Counted from the stretch's first letter, positions 26,420 through 35,395 are shown. The stretch is DNA of 45,771 nucleotides from Candidatus Polarisedimenticolia bacterium (GCA_036004685.1 DASYRE010000026.1:1-45771); one strand, 5' to 3'. Notes: generated by a model not told the origin, from the sequence alone. A program made the numbers and translations.

Positions 26420-27964
26420 TCCGAAAATCCTCGGCGGCCAGATTCCCGGATCCTCTCCCTCGGGACCGAGAAGCGCCCGCGCCAGGTCCTTCGACCGGAA
26501 GCCGTCGGTGTCGGCGGCGCGCCCGTAGAGGGATCGCGCTTCCGATCTCCGCCCAAGGGCGAGAAGGCTTCTTCCCAGGTAGAGATCCCGCCATCCGACG
26601 ACCCATCCGGGCGCCGCGCCCCCCCCCGAGGCCGGGATCCCGCGAAGCGCCGTCTCCGCTTCCTTCCACTTCCGCTGCTCGAAGAGGGCCCGTGCCTGGT
26701 GCAGGCGGATTTCGGGCGAGCCGGGATGGAGCTTCGCGGCTTCCCCGAGGAGCCGGAGCGCCCCGTCCCACTGGTTCGTCTCCATCATCTTGAGGGCCGG
26801 ATCGATGCTGCGGGCGACCTCGCCGGAGGATTCCGCCGCGCCATACTGTTTTTTCAGCGCGGCGGCCTCGTCCGTCGTGACGCCCAGCGCGGCGTAGATC
26901 TTCTGCAGGCGGCGCGCGTCCCCGAGGCGCGTCGAGGCCCGCGTGGCCACCGCCAGGGCCCGAGCGCGGAATTCCGGCGGAACCTCTTCTCCATTCAGCG
27001 CCGTTTCCAGCTCGTCCAGCGCCTCCGGGCAGCGCAGCGCCAAGTCGAGGCTGTCGGAGAGCAGGATCCGCGACAGCCGCCCCAATTCCGAGCGATCGCG
27101 ATCGGAGGAGGTGCGGCTGACCCGCACGGCGCGCCTCAGGGTGGCCTGCGCCTCCGGGTAGCGGCCCAGACGGATCTCCAGCTCGCCGAGGCTCATCAGC
27201 ATGACCGGAGAATCGGGATTCAGCGCCAGCGCCGCTCGCAGCTCTTCCAGCGATTTCCGGTACCGGCGTTCGTGACGCCCCTGGTAGATGATGGCGAGGA
27301 GGAGGTGCGCCTCGGTCCGAAAATAGCGCCCGCGGGACGCCACTTCCTGGAGCTGGGCCAGACCCATCTCGCTGTTCCCTCCCGGAAGGAACATCATGGT
27401 CCGCAGGCCCTTGACCAGGGCGTTCACCTTGTCGGCGTAATAGTTGTAGGCCCCCAGCCCGAAGCGCGAATCGATCAGCTCCGGGTTCGATCGCAGCGCC
27501 TCCTCCAGGAGGGACTTCCCCTTCTTCGCTGCGACGGCGGCGCGAAACACCTTCCGTTGGGCGGCGCGGTATTGCGCCAAGAAGATGTAGCTGGTGCCCA
27601 GGTTCGCCAGCGTCTCGGGGTCCCCGGGAGCCTCCTGCAGCTTCTCCTGGGAGAGCCGGATCGCTTCCTGCAGCTGCAGCTCCATCGAGGGGCTCTCGCC
27701 GACGCCGCGGAGCTGCAGCAGCTTCCACCACTCGGCGAAGGCGAGGAAGAGAGGACCGCGGGGATCCTGCGGGGATCGTTCGGCGAACTCGCGGAAGCGG
27801 CTCTGCCCTTCGGTGAAGCGTCCCTGGTGCAGGGCCGAGAGCCCTTCGAGCAGCTGCGCGTCGGGGGGCCCGCCCAGGCCGCCCGCGGCCGCCGGGGACC
27901 CGGTGGCGGAGGCGGCGACGCCGCAGGACAGCCCAAGCAGGATCGATGCAACGAATCGCTTCAT
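26309..27964 (-). CDS. Exported TPR-repeat protein
   Basis: A 551-residue protein with an N-terminal signal peptide ([22 protein letters not shown]; no strict lipobox). Tetratricopeptide-like helix pairs fill the rest: [64 protein letters not shown] (in part), [25 protein letters not shown] (in part), [22 protein letters not shown]. Segment [26 protein letters not shown] is not TPR-like. ATG 27964 is used; GGGAGGA lies 15 nt away, a long spacing. The frame runs 111 nt into the opposite-strand transglycosylase; the last roughly 36 residues (after [12 protein letters not shown]) may be simple read-over. A periplasmic scaffold is likely; the partner is unknown. Confidence 0.85.
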   Translation of the reverse strand: MKRFVASILLGLSCGVAASATGSPAAAGGLGGPPDAQLLEGLSALHQGRFTEGQSRFREFAERSPQDPRGPLFLAFAEWWKLLQLRGVGESPSMELQLQEAIRLSQEKLQEAPGDPETLANLGTSYIFLAQYRAAQRKVFRAAVAAKKGKSLLEEALRSNPELIDSRFGLGAYNYYADKVNALVKGLRTMMFLPGGNSEMGLAQLQEVASRGRYFRTEAHLLLAIIYQGRHERRYRKSLEELRAALALNPDSPVMLMSLGELEIRLGRYPEAQATLRRAVRVSRTSSDRDRSELGRLSRILLSDSLDLALRCPEALDELETALNGEEVPPEFRARALAVATRASTRLGDARRLQKIYAALGVTTDEAAALKKQYGAAESSGEVARSIDPALKMMETNQWDGALRLLGEAAKLHPGSPEIRLHQARALFEQRKWKEAETALRGIPASGGGAAPGWVVGWRDLYLGRSLLALGRRSEARSLYGRAADTDGFRSKDLARALLGPEGEDPGIWPPRIFGLGIEEPKNTADVGLGLPEGRNASISVDRVFTGVVGR

Positions 27965-28084
27965 GCGATGCTCTTGAATTCCTCCCTGGCGCGACTTTGT
28001 AATATACCATGCGCCCCGCGCCGGGCCGGCGGGTTGACTTCCTTCCGACGCTCCCCCCATCATGGCGGCATTCGCGGAGCGGGA

Positions 28085-28804
28085 ATGCCACCTTTCGACG
28101 CCGTTCTCTTCGATCTCTTCGACACGCTTTGCCATCTCGATGCCGGGCCCTACCTGGAAGGAAAGCGGCGCTCGGCGCGCGCGCTCGGCCTCGACCCCGA
28201 GCGCTACTTTCAGGCCTGGCTGTCGCTCCAGGACCGCTGCCAGGTCGGAGCCCTGCTCGGAGTCGAGGCGCGGATCCGCGAGTCCTGCGCTCTTCTGGGA
28301 CGCGGGATCACCGCCCGCGAGCTCGACGAGATCCGTGGCCTCGAAGAGGAGGCGCTGCGCGCGTCGGCCCGCCTCCACGCCGACGTCGTCCCCACGCTCG
28401 TGTCGATGCGCGCCCGCGCCGGGCTGAAGCTCGCCCTGGTGAGCAACGCGTCGAGCCCGGCCCGCGAGCTCACCCGCCGCCTGGGGCTCGACCCCTTTTT
28501 CGACACCCTCGTCTACTCGTTCGAGATCGGCTCCATGAAGCCGCAGGCCCCGATCTATCTCGCCGCCTGCGACCGCTTGAGCGTCTCCCCGGAGGCCTGC
28601 CTGTTCGTCGGAGACGGCAACGACCGCGAGCTGGAGGGGGCGATCGAGCTGGGGATGACCGCGATCCGGATCGAGCGGCCGGACGCCATGGAGCACTATC
28701 GCCGGCACCCCAGCGACCGCTGGGATCACTCCGTCCGGAATCTCGGGGAGATCGCCCGCCTGCTCGAAGACCGTCAATTCTCCGCCGGAGAGTCCATTTC
28801 CTGA
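28085..28804 (+). CDS. HAD-family hydrolase
   Basis: A 239-residue haloacid dehalogenase-like phosphatase. Motif I is DLFDTL (nucleophile Asp in FDLFDTLCHLD), motif II Ser in LVSNASS, motif III Lys in SMKPQAPIY, motif IV GDGNDREL. The cap is the small helical type after motif I. Such enzymes hydrolyse small phosphate esters; the substrate cannot be told. Transcribed away from the TPR gene across a 120-nt gap, which holds a possible minus-strand -10 (TATATT) but no good -35. Confidence 0.88.
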   Translation: MPPFDAVLFDLFDTLCHLDAGPYLEGKRRSARALGLDPERYFQAWLSLQDRCQVGALLGVEARIRESCALLGRGITARELDEIRGLEEEALRASARLHADVVPTLVSMRARAGLKLALVSNASSPARELTRRLGLDPFFDTLVYSFEIGSMKPQAPIYLAACDRLSVSPEACLFVGDGNDRELEGAIELGMTAIRIERPDAMEHYRRHPSDRWDHSVRNLGEIARLLEDRQFSAGESIS

Positions 28805-28950
28805 CTGGGAAGCGCGGCGGCCTCTCCGTTACATTTCGCGGCGTCCATTTCTTGGCAAGGCCCTCACGGGACCGTAAATCGTCCTTCCTCGAGACGCCTT
28901 CGCATTCCCGGCAAACCACTTAGAAATCCGCGCCGCGAGTGTCCAGACTC
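28805..28950. other. Intergenic region upstream of the sigma-54 promoter
   Basis: No gene is supported between the HAD hydrolase and the NtrC-family regulator (28805-29068). This part would hold upstream activator sites; I saw no clear long inverted repeat here except the 13-bp palindrome TCCAGACTCTGGA at 28942-28954, which runs into the -24 box. Confidence 0.3.
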
Positions 28951-28966
28951 TGGAACACTTCTTGCT
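28951..28966 (+). promoter_or_regulatory. Predicted sigma-54 (-24/-12) promoter
   Basis: TGGAACACTTCTTGCT matches the RpoN consensus (TGGCACG-N4-TTGCW): the GG and GC doublets are exactly 10 nt apart and TTGCT is intact. A start near 28977 would give a 90-nt leader before the NtrC-family activator, hence possible self-activation. The palindrome at 28942-28954 overlaps the -24 element and could be a repressor or activator site. Confidence 0.6.
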
Positions 28967-29068
28967 CAAAACCGCGACAGCCCGGTCCGGTCCCGGGTTC
29001 GGCGCGTTCGGAAATAGAAGCGTTCTCGGCGGAGCTCCGGAGAGGCTCTCCGGAAGAAAGGACTGGAC

Positions 29069-30481
29069 ATGGATTCGAGTCTCGCGGCGCAGGCGAGGAT
29101 TTTGATGATCACCTCGAACGAAGGGCTCGGCAGCGCTCTGTCGGGCGTCCTCACCCGAAGGGGCTGCCAGGTAGCCGTCGCGCCGGGAGGCGCCGAGGGT
29201 TTGAGGAAGGCGGAGTCGCGAGCCTACGATCTCGTCCTGCTCGATCTCTCCCTGAACGATATGGGGCCGCTGGAGCTCCTGTCGCGCACCAAGGAGGCCA
29301 GTCCCCAGAGCCCCGTCTTCATGGTGGCCACGTCGCCCTCGGTGGAGTCGGCGGTGGAAGCCCTGCGGCGCGGCGCCTACGACTACCTGATCTGGCCGGT
29401 GCCCGAAGAGGAGCTCATCCGGAGGGTGGAGAGCGCCCTGCAGGTGCGGCGGCTCGGGGAAGTGAGGCGGCGCACGGCGGAAGAGCTCCAGCACGAGAAG
29501 GTGAGGAATCTCGAGTTGCGGCGCGATCTCCAGGCGCGCTACGGCTTCGCGGCGATTTTGGGGAAGAGCCAGAAGATGAAGCAGATTCACGACCTGGTCC
29601 TGGAGATCACGCGCAGCGATTCCACCGTGCTGATCCAGGGAGAAAGCGGCACCGGCAAGGGGCTCATCTCGCGGATCATCCACTACAACAGCCAGCGCTG
29701 CGACAAGCCGTTCGTGGAGGCGAACTGCGCGATCTATTCGGAGGGAGTTCTGCACAGCGAGCTCTTCGGCCATGAAAAGGGGGCCTTCACCGGGGCGGTG
29801 AAGCAGAAGCGGGGACGCTTCGAGCTCGCCGACGGAGGCACCATCTTCCTGGATGAAATCGCCGAGCTTCCGCCGGCGACGCAGCTCACCCTCCTGCGCT
29901 TCCTGCAGGAGAGGAAGTTCGAGCGCGTGGGCGGAGAGGAGACGCTGCTGGTGGACGTGCGGGTGGTCGCGGCCACCAACAAGAACCTCGCCGAGAACAT
30001 GGAGAAGGGGACCTTTCGAAACGATCTCTACTATCGCCTGAACGTGATTCCGATCTTCATTCCGCCGCTGCGCGAGCGCAGCGAGGACATCCCGCTGCTC
30101 GCGTCGCGCTTCCTGGAGGAATGCGCGCGCAAGATGGGGAAGTCGTTCCAGGGCTTTTCGGACGAGGCGCTCCAGACGTTCATGGACTACAGCTGGCCGG
30201 GGAACGTTCGGGAGATGGAGAACGCGATCGAGCGCTCGGTGGTCCTGGCCAAGGGGGATCTGATCACCCTCGCCGATCTGCCCGCGAACCTCAAGGAGAT
30301 CCGCGAGGAGCGCGGCGACATGAAGCTGTCGCTCTACGAGAACGAGCGTCTCTACATCCTCAAGACGCTGGCGGAGTGCAACTGGAACAAGAAGCTGACC
30401 GCCTCGGTGCTGGGGATCAATCGATCGAGCCTCTACAGCAAGCTGAAGAAATACGGCATCGGGGCCGAGTCCGCCAATTGA
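29069..30481 (+). CDS. NtrC-family sigma-54 activator with degenerate receiver
   Basis: A 470-residue transcription activator in three parts. Residues 10-125 are a receiver fold (YDLVLLDLSLNDM) keeping the phospho-acceptor Asp59, but the acidic pair normally at the strand-1 end is Thr15-Ser16, and the conserved Lys before Pro is Trp109. Residues about 160-395 are the AAA+ domain: Walker A GESGTGKG (191-198), GAFTGA (238-243) that contacts sigma-54, Walker B GGTIFLDEI (256-264), and FRNDLYYRLNV. Residues about 425-465 are a Fis-type helix-turn-helix (LTASVLGINRSSLYSKLKKYGI in part). GAFTGA shows it works with RpoN. The lost residues suggest it is not controlled by ordinary phosphorylation. Two kinase genes follow. 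Confidence 0.95.
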   Translation: MDSSLAAQARILMITSNEGLGSALSGVLTRRGCQVAVAPGGAEGLRKAESRAYDLVLLDLSLNDMGPLELLSRTKEASPQSPVFMVATSPSVESAVEALRRGAYDYLIWPVPEEELIRRVESALQVRRLGEVRRRTAEELQHEKVRNLELRRDLQARYGFAAILGKSQKMKQIHDLVLEITRSDSTVLIQGESGTGKGLISRIIHYNSQRCDKPFVEANCAIYSEGVLHSELFGHEKGAFTGAVKQKRGRFELADGGTIFLDEIAELPPATQLTLLRFLQERKFERVGGEETLLVDVRVVAATNKNLAENMEKGTFRNDLYYRLNVIPIFIPPLRERSEDIPLLASRFLEECARKMGKSFQGFSDEALQTFMDYSWPGNVREMENAIERSVVLAKGDLITLADLPANLKEIREERGDMKLSLYENERLYILKTLAECNWNKKLTASVLGINRSSLYSKLKKYGIGAESAN

Positions 30482-30521
30482 TTCCACCCGCGGGAGCTCC
30501 CTCCGCGCACGGATCGGACCG

Positions 30522-32558
30522 ATGAACCCTCCCAGCGAATCGCCCCCCGACCCCCCGGCCCCGCGAAGCGGCCTGGCGGTCTCCGGCCGGAGCCTCCTCC
30601 TCGGACCGGCGGCCGACCGGCGCCTCGGCCTCTTCCTCGTCGCGGTCGACGGCACGGGACTGCTGCTCGCCGCGCTCTCCCTGTTCCATGGGGGCCTCCT
30701 CCTGACGCCGGAGTTCCTGATCCTGGCCGTGATCACGGCGGTCGTGGCGCCCCAGTCCGTCCGCATCGGCATGCGCATGGAGATGAGCGCGTTCCACCCT
30801 TTCATCCTCACCGCCATGATCCTCCTCGGGCTGAACGCCTCTCTGGTGATCTCCTGCGTCGCGATCGGCTCGATGGGACTGTTCCACCGGCCCCGATGGG
30901 AGCCGTTCCGCTTCCTCTTCAACCTGAGCGCCTTCATGATCACCACCTGGGTCACCTGCCAGGTCTACTTCGCCGCCGGCGGCACGGTGGGACACATGGC
31001 CACCGAGAGCGACCTGCCCGGGCTCATGCTGGCCACGCTGGCGTTCTATCTCATGAACACCGTCCTCGTCGCCGGCGTCGTCGCGGTCTCGTCGCGCCTG
31101 TCGCTGGCGCGGGTGTGGCGGGAGAAGTACCTATGGTCCGCCCCCAGCTACTTCGCCGGAGGGGCGCTGGCGATCCTGATGGGCACCCTGGTCCGCAAGT
31201 ACGGGATCTACAGCCTGGTCCTCTGCCTGCCTTTCTCCGTCCTCATCTATTACTCCTACCGGCTCTACGTGGAGAAGATGGAGGAGAAGCAGCGGCACCT
31301 GGAGGACATCGAGAAGCTGAACCTCGACCTGGAGCGGAAGGTTCGCGAGCGCACCCAGGAGCTGGAGATCCTCAACCAGAAGCTCAAGGAGTCGAACACC
31401 GAGCTGCTGCGCGCCAACAACCTGAAAAGCGAGTTCCTCGCGAACATGTCGCACGAGCTGCGCACCCCGCTGAACGCCGTGATCGGCTTCTCCGAGCTCC
31501 TGCTCGATCCCGGCTACGGCGACCTGAACCAGGATCAGCGCGAGTACGTCGCCGACATCCTCTCCAGCGGGCGCCATCTCCTCGAGCTGATCAACGACAT
31601 CCTGGATCTCTCCAAGATCGAGGCGGGGAAGATGCGTCTCGCCCTGGACGAGTTCGACCTCTCCCTCGCGGCGGAGGAGGCGCTGATGACCCTCCGCGTG
31701 GACGCCGACCGCAAGCAGATCGCCCTGGAGGCGCGGCTCGATCCCGCCGTCCCCTCGGTGCGGGCCGACCGCGGCAAGTTCAAGCAGATCCTGACGAACC
31801 TTCTGTCCAACGCCGTCAAGTTCACCCCGGCTGGAGGGAGAGTCTCTCTGTCCACGGCGCGCGAAGGAAGCGCCCTGCGCGTTTCGGTCGAGGACACGGG
31901 AATCGGGATCCGCCCCGAAGATCAGGCGAGGATCTTCGCCGCCTTCATCCAGGTCGACGGCTCCTACGCGCGCAAGTACCAGGGAACGGGGCTCGGCCTG
32001 ACGCTCGTCAAGCGCTTCGTCGAGATGCACGGCGGAGAGATCGTCGTCACGAGCGAAGTGGGCAAGGGAAGCACGTTCACCTTCCGGCTTCCCCTCGCGC
32101 CGCGGGCCGCCACCGCGGCGATCTCGGCGCCGCCCGCGCTGGCCGCCGTCCCCGCCGCCCGGGAATCGCTGATCGTGTCGGAGGGGCCCGGGGATCTGAT
32201 CCTGGTCGTGGAGGACAACCCGGCCAACCTGAAGCTGGTGCGGGAGGTCCTGAAGGGACGCGGCTACCGCGTCCTCGAGGCCACGAGCGGGGAGGAGGCG
32301 CTCGACGCGCTCAAGTTCATCCATCCCGATCTCATCCTGATGGACATCCAGCTGCCGGGGATGGACGGGCTCACCGTCACGCGCCGGCTGAAACGGGACC
32401 CGGCGACGCGGGACATTCCGACGATCGCCCTGACGGCCCACGCGATGAAGCGCGACGAAGCGAGAGTCCTCGAGGCGGGCTGCGCCGGCTACATCCCGAA
32501 GCCGATCGATACCGTGAACTTCCCGAAGCAGGTCGCCGATTATCTTCGGCGGAACTGA
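30522..32558 (+). CDS. Membrane-bound hybrid histidine kinase
   Basis: A 678-residue hybrid kinase. Residues about 34-250 form a multi-helix membrane sensor (about seven hydrophobic segments, e.g. LGLFLVAVDGTGLLLAALSL, FLILAVITAVV, LMLATLAFYLMNTVLVAGVV, YGIYSLVLCLPFSVLIYYSY) with no periplasmic domain of note. A coiled coil follows (residues about 258-300, DLERKVRERTQELEIL), then HisKA with phospho-acceptor His311 in MSHELRTPLNAVIGFSE, HATPase (ILTNLLSNAVKFT, VEDTGIGI, GTGLGL) and a C-terminal receiver with Asp608 in LMDIQLPGMDG. The gene lies 40 nt after the activator and 9 nt before the next kinase. The signal sensed is unknown. Confidence 0.94.
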   Translation: MNPPSESPPDPPAPRSGLAVSGRSLLLGPAADRRLGLFLVAVDGTGLLLAALSLFHGGLLLTPEFLILAVITAVVAPQSVRIGMRMEMSAFHPFILTAMILLGLNASLVISCVAIGSMGLFHRPRWEPFRFLFNLSAFMITTWVTCQVYFAAGGTVGHMATESDLPGLMLATLAFYLMNTVLVAGVVAVSSRLSLARVWREKYLWSAPSYFAGGALAILMGTLVRKYGIYSLVLCLPFSVLIYYSYRLYVEKMEEKQRHLEDIEKLNLDLERKVRERTQELEILNQKLKESNTELLRANNLKSEFLANMSHELRTPLNAVIGFSELLLDPGYGDLNQDQREYVADILSSGRHLLELINDILDLSKIEAGKMRLALDEFDLSLAAEEALMTLRVDADRKQIALEARLDPAVPSVRADRGKFKQILTNLLSNAVKFTPAGGRVSLSTAREGSALRVSVEDTGIGIRPEDQARIFAAFIQVDGSYARKYQGTGLGLTLVKRFVEMHGGEIVVTSEVGKGSTFTFRLPLAPRAATAAISAPPALAAVPAARESLIVSEGPGDLILVVEDNPANLKLVREVLKGRGYRVLEATSGEEALDALKFIHPDLILMDIQLPGMDGLTVTRRLKRDPATRDIPTIALTAHAMKRDEARVLEAGCAGYIPKPIDTVNFPKQVADYLRRN

Positions 32559-32567
32559 GGAGACGAC

Positions 32568-33749
32568 ATGAGCGAGCCTTCCAAGATTCTCGTGGTGGAC
32601 GACGACGAGCGCAACGTTCGGCTGCTGGAGTCGATCCTCCGGGCCAGCGGCTACCCGGTGATCAAGGCCTACGACGGGCAGGAGGCGCTGGACTTGATCG
32701 CCTCCGAGCGGCCCGATCTCGTCCTGCTGGACGTGATGATGCCGCGCATGAGCGGACTGGAGGTCTGCCAGAAGGTGCGGGGCCAGTACGAGACGAGGCT
32801 CCTGCCCGTGATCATGGTGACCGCCCTCAACGCGCTGGAGGAGAAGGTGCAGGCCCTGGAGATGGGCGCCGACGACTTCCTGTCGAAGCCGATCAACAAG
32901 GTGGAGCTTCTCGCCAAGCTCCGTTCCATGCTCCGCGTGAAGTCGCTGCACGACGAAGTCGAGCGGACCCGGCGGGAGCTGGAGCGCAAGAACGAGGATC
33001 TCCTGAGGATGGAGGAGTTCAAGGAGAAGCTGATCCAGATGGTCGTCCATGACCTGAAGAACCCGCTGGCCGGAATCATGGGGAACCTCCAGCTCCTGAG
33101 GCTCCAGGATCCGGCGCAGGACGCGGGCCACCTGCAGGAGATCGTCGGCCGCACCGAGGAAAGCGCCAAGCAGCTGATGGAGATGATCCTGAACATCCTC
33201 GACCTCGCCCGTCTCGAGGAGGGGAAGCTGGAGATTCGCCGCAAGCCGGTCCATCCGCCGGAGCTGGCCCAGAGCTGCCTGAGGCAGGTAGCGGGGATGG
33301 CGGCCCGCGCCGAGGTCCGGCTGGTCGCCGCGCTCGAGGGCGCGCCCGGCGTCCTCCAGGCCGATCCCGTGCTGCTGTCGCGCATCCTCGGAAATCTCCT
33401 GAGCAACGCGCTCAAGCACACGCCCGCCGGCGGGAAGATCGAGGTGGGAGTCGCCCGCGAGGGCGATACGGCCCGGTTTTGGGTGAAGGACAGCGGGGAG
33501 GGGATTCCGCCCAACCTGCTGCCGCGGATCTTCGACAAGTTCGTCGTGGGAACCGGGGATCACCAAATGCGCCGCGCTTACGACACGGGGCTCGGACTCA
33601 CTTTCTGCAAGATGGCCATCGAGGCTCACGGTGGGAGAATCGGCGTCGAGAGCGAGCCCGGGCGCGGCAGCACGTTCTCCTTCTCCCTGCCCATGACCCT
33701 CCCCGTGGAAGGAGTGAGGCCGCTGAAGCCGGAGGGGCCCGCGCAATGA
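32568..33749 (+). CDS. Receiver-histidine kinase fusion protein
   Basis: A 393-residue soluble protein with an N-terminal receiver and a C-terminal kinase. The receiver is complete: DDD acidic pocket at 11-13, Asp55 in LVLLDVMMPRMSG, Thr85 in IMVTAL, Lys107 in LSKPIN. A coiled-coil link (VERTRRELERKNEDLLRMEE) leads to HisKA with His161 in VHDLKNPLAGI and HATPase motifs NLLSNALKH, DSGEGIPP and TGLGLTFCK. The layout suits a phosphorelay intermediate: a partner kinase, probably the hybrid kinase upstream, phosphorylates Asp55 and alters the kinase part. No DNA-binding domain is present. Confidence 0.94.
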   Translation: MSEPSKILVVDDDERNVRLLESILRASGYPVIKAYDGQEALDLIASERPDLVLLDVMMPRMSGLEVCQKVRGQYETRLLPVIMVTALNALEEKVQALEMGADDFLSKPINKVELLAKLRSMLRVKSLHDEVERTRRELERKNEDLLRMEEFKEKLIQMVVHDLKNPLAGIMGNLQLLRLQDPAQDAGHLQEIVGRTEESAKQLMEMILNILDLARLEEGKLEIRRKPVHPPELAQSCLRQVAGMAARAEVRLVAALEGAPGVLQADPVLLSRILGNLLSNALKHTPAGGKIEVGVAREGDTARFWVKDSGEGIPPNLLPRIFDKFVVGTGDHQMRRAYDTGLGLTFCKMAIEAHGGRIGVESEPGRGSTFSFSLPMTLPVEGVRPLKPEGPAQ

Positions 33750-33770
33750 CTCGACCCGCCGGCGCGCTCG

Positions 33771-33800
33771 TTGACAGTCGAAAAAACTCCGTGCTAGCAT
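33771..33800 (+). promoter_or_regulatory. Predicted extended -10 promoter of the DUF4388 gene
   Basis: Perfect TTGACA (33771-33776), 18-nt spacer, TAGCAT (33795-33800) preceded by TGC. A start near 33807 leaves a 64-nt leader. The gene can thus be expressed apart from the kinases. Confidence 0.65.
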
Positions 33801-33870
33801 CCGCGCCCGGAATGCCTCCTTCTCAGAACCCTCCCGTTCGCGATCGCTTCGTCGGGAAGGCCGGCTGCCG

Positions 33871-35367
33871 ATGAACGGCTCCTTTGTCCCTTCCCGGCTG
33901 GCTGAAGTTCTCCGCGATCTCTTCCTCTCCGAGCGCAGCGGCATCCTCAGCCTGTCCCGCACGGGCGTCCGCAAGCGCATCTACTGGGACCGCGGGATGA
34001 TTTTCTTCGCGGAGTCGACCCTGGAGGACGAGGGTCTGATCGATTTTCTCGTCCACGAGCGCTGCCTCGAAATGGCCGAGGCGGCCCGCGTGCCCGGAGG
34101 AAGGGGAGACGACCTCGCCCTGGCCCGCCGGCTGAAGGAATCGGGCCCGGTCGGCGCCGAGGACCTGGGCCGCGCCGTCCGGCAGCTCATCCTCCAGGTC
34201 GTGGTCTCCCCGTTCCGCTGGGATTCCGGCGAGTTCACCTTCCAGGAAACTCCGCCCGGCGGGGCGGACGTCTTTCCCAGCGACGTCCTCCTGACGTTCG
34301 AGTTCCTGATGCGCGGCATCCGCTCGATGAGCGGCTTCACCCCGATCCGGGACGCGATGCTGCGCCTCGACCGTCCCCTGAAGATGAGCGAGAACCTCTA
34401 CCTGCCGCTGGATCGGCTCGCCCTGCACCCGGTCCAAGGGTTCGCCCTGTCGCGCGTCGACGGATCGACTCGCATTCGCGAGATTGCCTCCCTCATCCCG
34501 CCGTCGGAGGAGGACACGGCGCTGCGCTTCCTGTTCGGCCTGCTGCTGCTGAACATCGTCGAGCTGAACCCCCCGTTCGCTCCGGGAGCCCTGGCGGTCA
34601 ACGATCTGCTCTCCGGCGACCGCGAGCGCAAGGAGCGCTACGAGCGGGAATCGGCGGTGATCAAGGAGATGTACCGGGCCACCTCCTCGAACGTGCCGCT
34701 CGAAATCCTGAGTCTCGGGGCCAACGCGGGCCCGGAAGAGATTCGCAAGGCGTACGAGACCCGCAAGGACGCCTTCCGGCCCGAGCGCTTCCTGAAGAAG
34801 ATTCAGGAAGCCTACCGCGAGGAGCTCCTGCTCATCGAAGGAAAGCTCCTGGAGGCTTATCTGGCCTTGGGACAGAACCAGGTGCGCTCCGCCAGCCAGG
34901 GAGCCTCCCCCGGGGAGACGAAGCTGGACATGGAGGTCGTCGGCAAGCGGAAGGAGCTGTCGAAGACCCAGACCCAGGAGCACGTAGAGGAGCAGATCCG
35001 CCGCGCCGAGCAGTTCTACCTGAAGGCTCGCGAGTACTTCAAATCGAAGGACTACTACAATACCATCCAGTACTGCGAGCAGGCTCTCAAGGGAAACGAC
35101 GCCGACGCGCGGTATCATTTCCTCCTGGGCCAGACTCTCGCCCACAACCCCGACTACCGCTGGCAGAAGCGGGCCGAAAGCTGCCTCCAAAGGGCGGCCG
35201 AGCTGGATCCCTGGAACGCCGACCACTTCGTGCAGCTCGGAAACTTCTATCGAGCCCACAATCTGCTTCGCAAGGCGAAGAAGAACTTCATGAGGGCGGC
35301 CGAAGTGATGCCCTCCCATCCCGAGGCGCGCAAGGCGCTCTCCGAAATGAAGCACATCGAAGCCTGA
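33871..35367 (+). CDS. DUF4388 - J-like - TPR protein
   Basis: A 498-residue protein in three parts. Residues 1-130 resemble DUF4388/PATAN-type domains (LAEVLRDLFLSERSGILSLSR, KRIYWDRGMIFFAEST, DEGLIDFLV), found in many delta-proteobacterial and acidobacterial signalling proteins. Residues about 275-335 look like a J-domain (LEILSLGANAGPEEIRKAYE, then KDAFRPERF) whose HPD tripeptide is RPE, so it may not stimulate a DnaK ATPase. Residues about 370-498 form TPRs (AEQFYLKAREYFKSKDYYNTIQYCEQAL in part, RAAELDPWNADHFVQLGNFYRA in part). ATG 33871 was chosen over upstream alternatives for lack of other motifs. It is likely an adaptor of the neighbouring signalling proteins. Confidence 0.87.
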   Translation: MNGSFVPSRLAEVLRDLFLSERSGILSLSRTGVRKRIYWDRGMIFFAESTLEDEGLIDFLVHERCLEMAEAARVPGGRGDDLALARRLKESGPVGAEDLGRAVRQLILQVVVSPFRWDSGEFTFQETPPGGADVFPSDVLLTFEFLMRGIRSMSGFTPIRDAMLRLDRPLKMSENLYLPLDRLALHPVQGFALSRVDGSTRIREIASLIPPSEEDTALRFLFGLLLLNIVELNPPFAPGALAVNDLLSGDRERKERYERESAVIKEMYRATSSNVPLEILSLGANAGPEEIRKAYETRKDAFRPERFLKKIQEAYREELLLIEGKLLEAYLALGQNQVRSASQGASPGETKLDMEVVGKRKELSKTQTQEHVEEQIRRAEQFYLKAREYFKSKDYYNTIQYCEQALKGNDADARYHFLLGQTLAHNPDYRWQKRAESCLQRAAELDPWNADHFVQLGNFYRAHNLLRKAKKNFMRAAEVMPSHPEARKALSEMKHIEA

Positions 35368-35395
35368 GCCCGCTTTTCCCCAGGTCCCGCCAATC

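Noticed and set aside
27990-28010. TATATT as minus-strand -10 for the TPR gene
   Set aside because: No -35 match at 16-18 nt, so left out as a promoter call.
31131-33980. 949-codon minus-strand open frame across the kinases
   Set aside because: Antisense shadow of two kinases with intact motifs; Arg/Leu/Gln/His-rich and without any domain.
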